From: Ruminococcaceae bacterium UBA3215
Lineage (GTDB): Bacteria; Bacillota; Clostridia; Oscillospirales; Ruminococcaceae
Reading direction: 5' to 3'
Assembly: GCA_002363155.1 (NCBI GenBank)
Contig: DEWH01000013.1
Location: forward strand, 1-23,308
Length of the DNA: 23,308 nucleotides
The notes below the pieces were generated by a model that saw only the letters and a program-made list of their open reading frames with translations, had not been told where the DNA came from and ran no database searches. Position numbers and translations under genes: made by a program. Each line of letters begins with the position of its first letter. Positions within the stretch are counted from its first letter, which is position 1. Shown here one piece after another: positions 22,118-23,308 of the stretch.

Positions 22118-23240
22118 CGATCTCCACCCCCTCGGCATACCAGTCAAATTTATTCAGCATGCTCCCGTCGGACATAGACTCACCTTCCGCGATACGCTGC
22201 ACTCCGCTGTTGTCGTTCACGGGTCCGTAGAAAACATCGAACGAACGCGAGGAAAGCCTTTCCTGCGCATCTTTTAGAGCATCTTCGTAACCCGGCGCGG
22301 CATTTCCTGTCTTTTCCGGATCTACAAGCTTCATTATCCCGCTCTCTGCACCGAGCCACAGGAACTCGCCGCGGAAGTTCCCGCGTATGCAGTCGCTGAG
22401 CTGTTCGCGGTAGTAATTGTCCCACTCCCACACACAGCCTGTAAGATATGTAGCCGGGAACAGATCGGAATTGTCAAAATTAACGCCTATCGTAAATATG
22501 CCGTTTTTATCTGCCGTTTCAAGCGGAGCAAGAGAGTCGGTATGATGTGTGAGAACGTCGATATCATATTCTGCAATAAGCCGCTGCGCATCGGCACTGG
22601 CTTTTTCCTCATCAGTCCAAGACCCGCAGAATGAAACGAGCACCTTTGCGTCCGGTGACACAGAGCGGACTCCGAGTGCAAACGCGTTTATGCTGCGGTT
22701 CACCTCGCTCGTGGGCATTGATGCCGCATACCCAATCAGCCCGGTTCGGGTCTGTGTACCGGCAATTATCCCGCAGAGATACCGGTACTGATATATTCTT
22801 CCGTTGAATGAACAGAGATTTTTCCCGCTTTCTGTGCCGGAAGCATGGAGAAAATAAACTTCCGGATATTTTCCGGCTGTCTCGGATATCCTGTCGGCAT
22901 ATACATCGGAAGCGACGGCGATCACGCTGCACTTCTCCGTCTCGGCAAGTTCTCTCACCGTCTCATCGAAGCTTTCGCCGGCATCGACATTCTCCCGGCA
23001 TAAAAGCGTGGCGCCGAGTTCGGCTGTTACGCGCGAAAGAGCGTCAAAGTGGGACTGACCCCAGCTCCTGTCATCGCTCACGCCGTTCATGATAAGCCCC
23101 ACACGGTACGGCTCTTCCGCAGAGCCGGAAGTATATGCGTTCTTGCTGAAATTCAGCAAATTGACCATAACGGCAAAGAGTATCGCGAAAAAAGCGATAC
23201 CTACCATAATACTGATCTTTGCCATGCTGATCCTGTTCAT
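22110..23240 (-). CDS. BMP/PnrA-family binding protein, membrane-anchored
   Basis: A 376-residue protein of the basic membrane protein (BMP) family, whose characterised members (PnrA, Med-like proteins) bind purine nucleosides for ABC import. The body starts with VGLIMNGVSDDRSWGQSHFD and continues with family patterns such as FNGRIYQYRYLCGIIAGTQT and GYAASMPTSEVNRSINAFALG. Residues about 6-30 form one hydrophobic helix. There is no lipobox cysteine, unlike typical Gram-positive solute-binding lipoproteins, so it is likely tethered by an uncleaved helix. No ABC permease or ATPase gene is seen, and it overlaps the hybrid kinase gene by 8 nt. A sensory role as ligand-binding partner of that kinase is inferred. 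AGGTGAG precedes the ATG. No promoter is clear in the remaining 68 bp. Confidence 0.88.
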   Translation of the reverse strand: MNRISMAKISIMVGIAFFAILFAVMVNLLNFSKNAYTSGSAEEPYRVGLIMNGVSDDRSWGQSHFDALSRVTAELGATLLCRENVDAGESFDETVRELAETEKCSVIAVASDVYADRISETAGKYPEVYFLHASGTESGKNLCSFNGRIYQYRYLCGIIAGTQTRTGLIGYAASMPTSEVNRSINAFALGVRSVSPDAKVLVSFCGSWTDEEKASADAQRLIAEYDIDVLTHHTDSLAPLETADKNGIFTIGVNFDNSDLFPATYLTGCVWEWDNYYREQLSDCIRGNFRGEFLWLGAESGIMKLVDPEKTGNAAPGYEDALKDAQERLSSRSFDVFYGPVNDNSGVQRIAEGESMSDGSMLNKFDWYAEGVEIVE

Positions 23241-23259
23241 ATCTCACCTGTCAATAATA

Positions 23260-23308
23260 CTGTATTTCTATCGAAATACAGACAAATTCACAATGCACAA
23301 TTCACAAT
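23260..23308 (-). repeat. AT-rich repeat ending in a hairpin, copy B (cut by window edge)
   Basis: Read on the minus strand, this is the tract attgtgaattgtgcattg followed by the hairpin CTGTATTTC-gata-GAAATACAG (23260-23281). It matches 255-310 in the opposite orientation, with one paired change in the stem. It lies about 20 nt before the BMP gene start, the same kind of position as copy A before the DUF2325 gene. Confidence 0.65.

Overview
The window looks like chromosomal DNA of a Gram-positive anaerobe of the class Clostridia, probably a Ruminococcus-like member of the Oscillospiraceae. This is inferred from the mix of gene families (T-box leader, flavodoxin/DUF3793 cassette, YabE-like 3D protein, PDZ/radical-SAM DUF512 protein), strong AGGAGG-type ribosome binding sites, near-consensus sigma-A promoters with 17-bp spacers, and small structured intergenic repeats. 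No species can be named from sequence reading alone. I saw no rRNA, tRNA, CRISPR array, transposase or phage gene.

Layout. (1) 1-1872, plus strand: a small operon of DUF2325 protein, DUF3793 protein and a short flavodoxin, with a consensus promoter and two related 16-bp palindromes that look like operators. (2) 1892-5745, plus: an isoleucine T-box leader (specifier ATC), a small ACT-domain protein and a 1052-residue eukaryote-like (type 2) isoleucyl-tRNA synthetase. (3) 5783-6926, plus: phosphotransacetylase. (4) 7063-12031, minus: a YabE-like cell-wall protein, the DUF512 radical-SAM protein, ribosomal protein L32, a small P-loop NTPase and glucose-6-phosphate isomerase. (5) 12089-14010, plus: glutamine-dependent asparagine synthetase, divergent from pgi. 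(6) 14275-23240, minus: a stand-alone von Willebrand A protein, preceded upstream by a tightly packed five-gene signalling operon.

The signalling operon is the most interesting part. In transcription order it encodes a membrane-anchored BMP/PnrA-family binding protein, a complete hybrid histidine kinase, a membrane protein combining an H-box without an ATPase domain, a receiver, a degenerate Hpt, a second receiver and an HD-GYP phosphodiesterase, then a receiver-Hpt protein, and last a double-receiver protein. The inferred flow is ligand on the BMP protein, then kinase, Hpt, and receivers that control cyclic-di-GMP breakdown. It resembles a LuxP/LuxQ-type sensor with an HD-GYP output. No DNA-binding output domain is present.

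Two families of small structured repeats punctuate the intergenic regions. A triple-hairpin GC-rich element occurs at 1-64, 6957-7055 and 14160-14259; two copies sit directly beyond stop codons of minus-strand genes. An AT-rich element ending in a 9-bp-stem hairpin occurs in opposite orientations at the two ends of the window. In both families the stems differ between copies by paired, compensatory changes.
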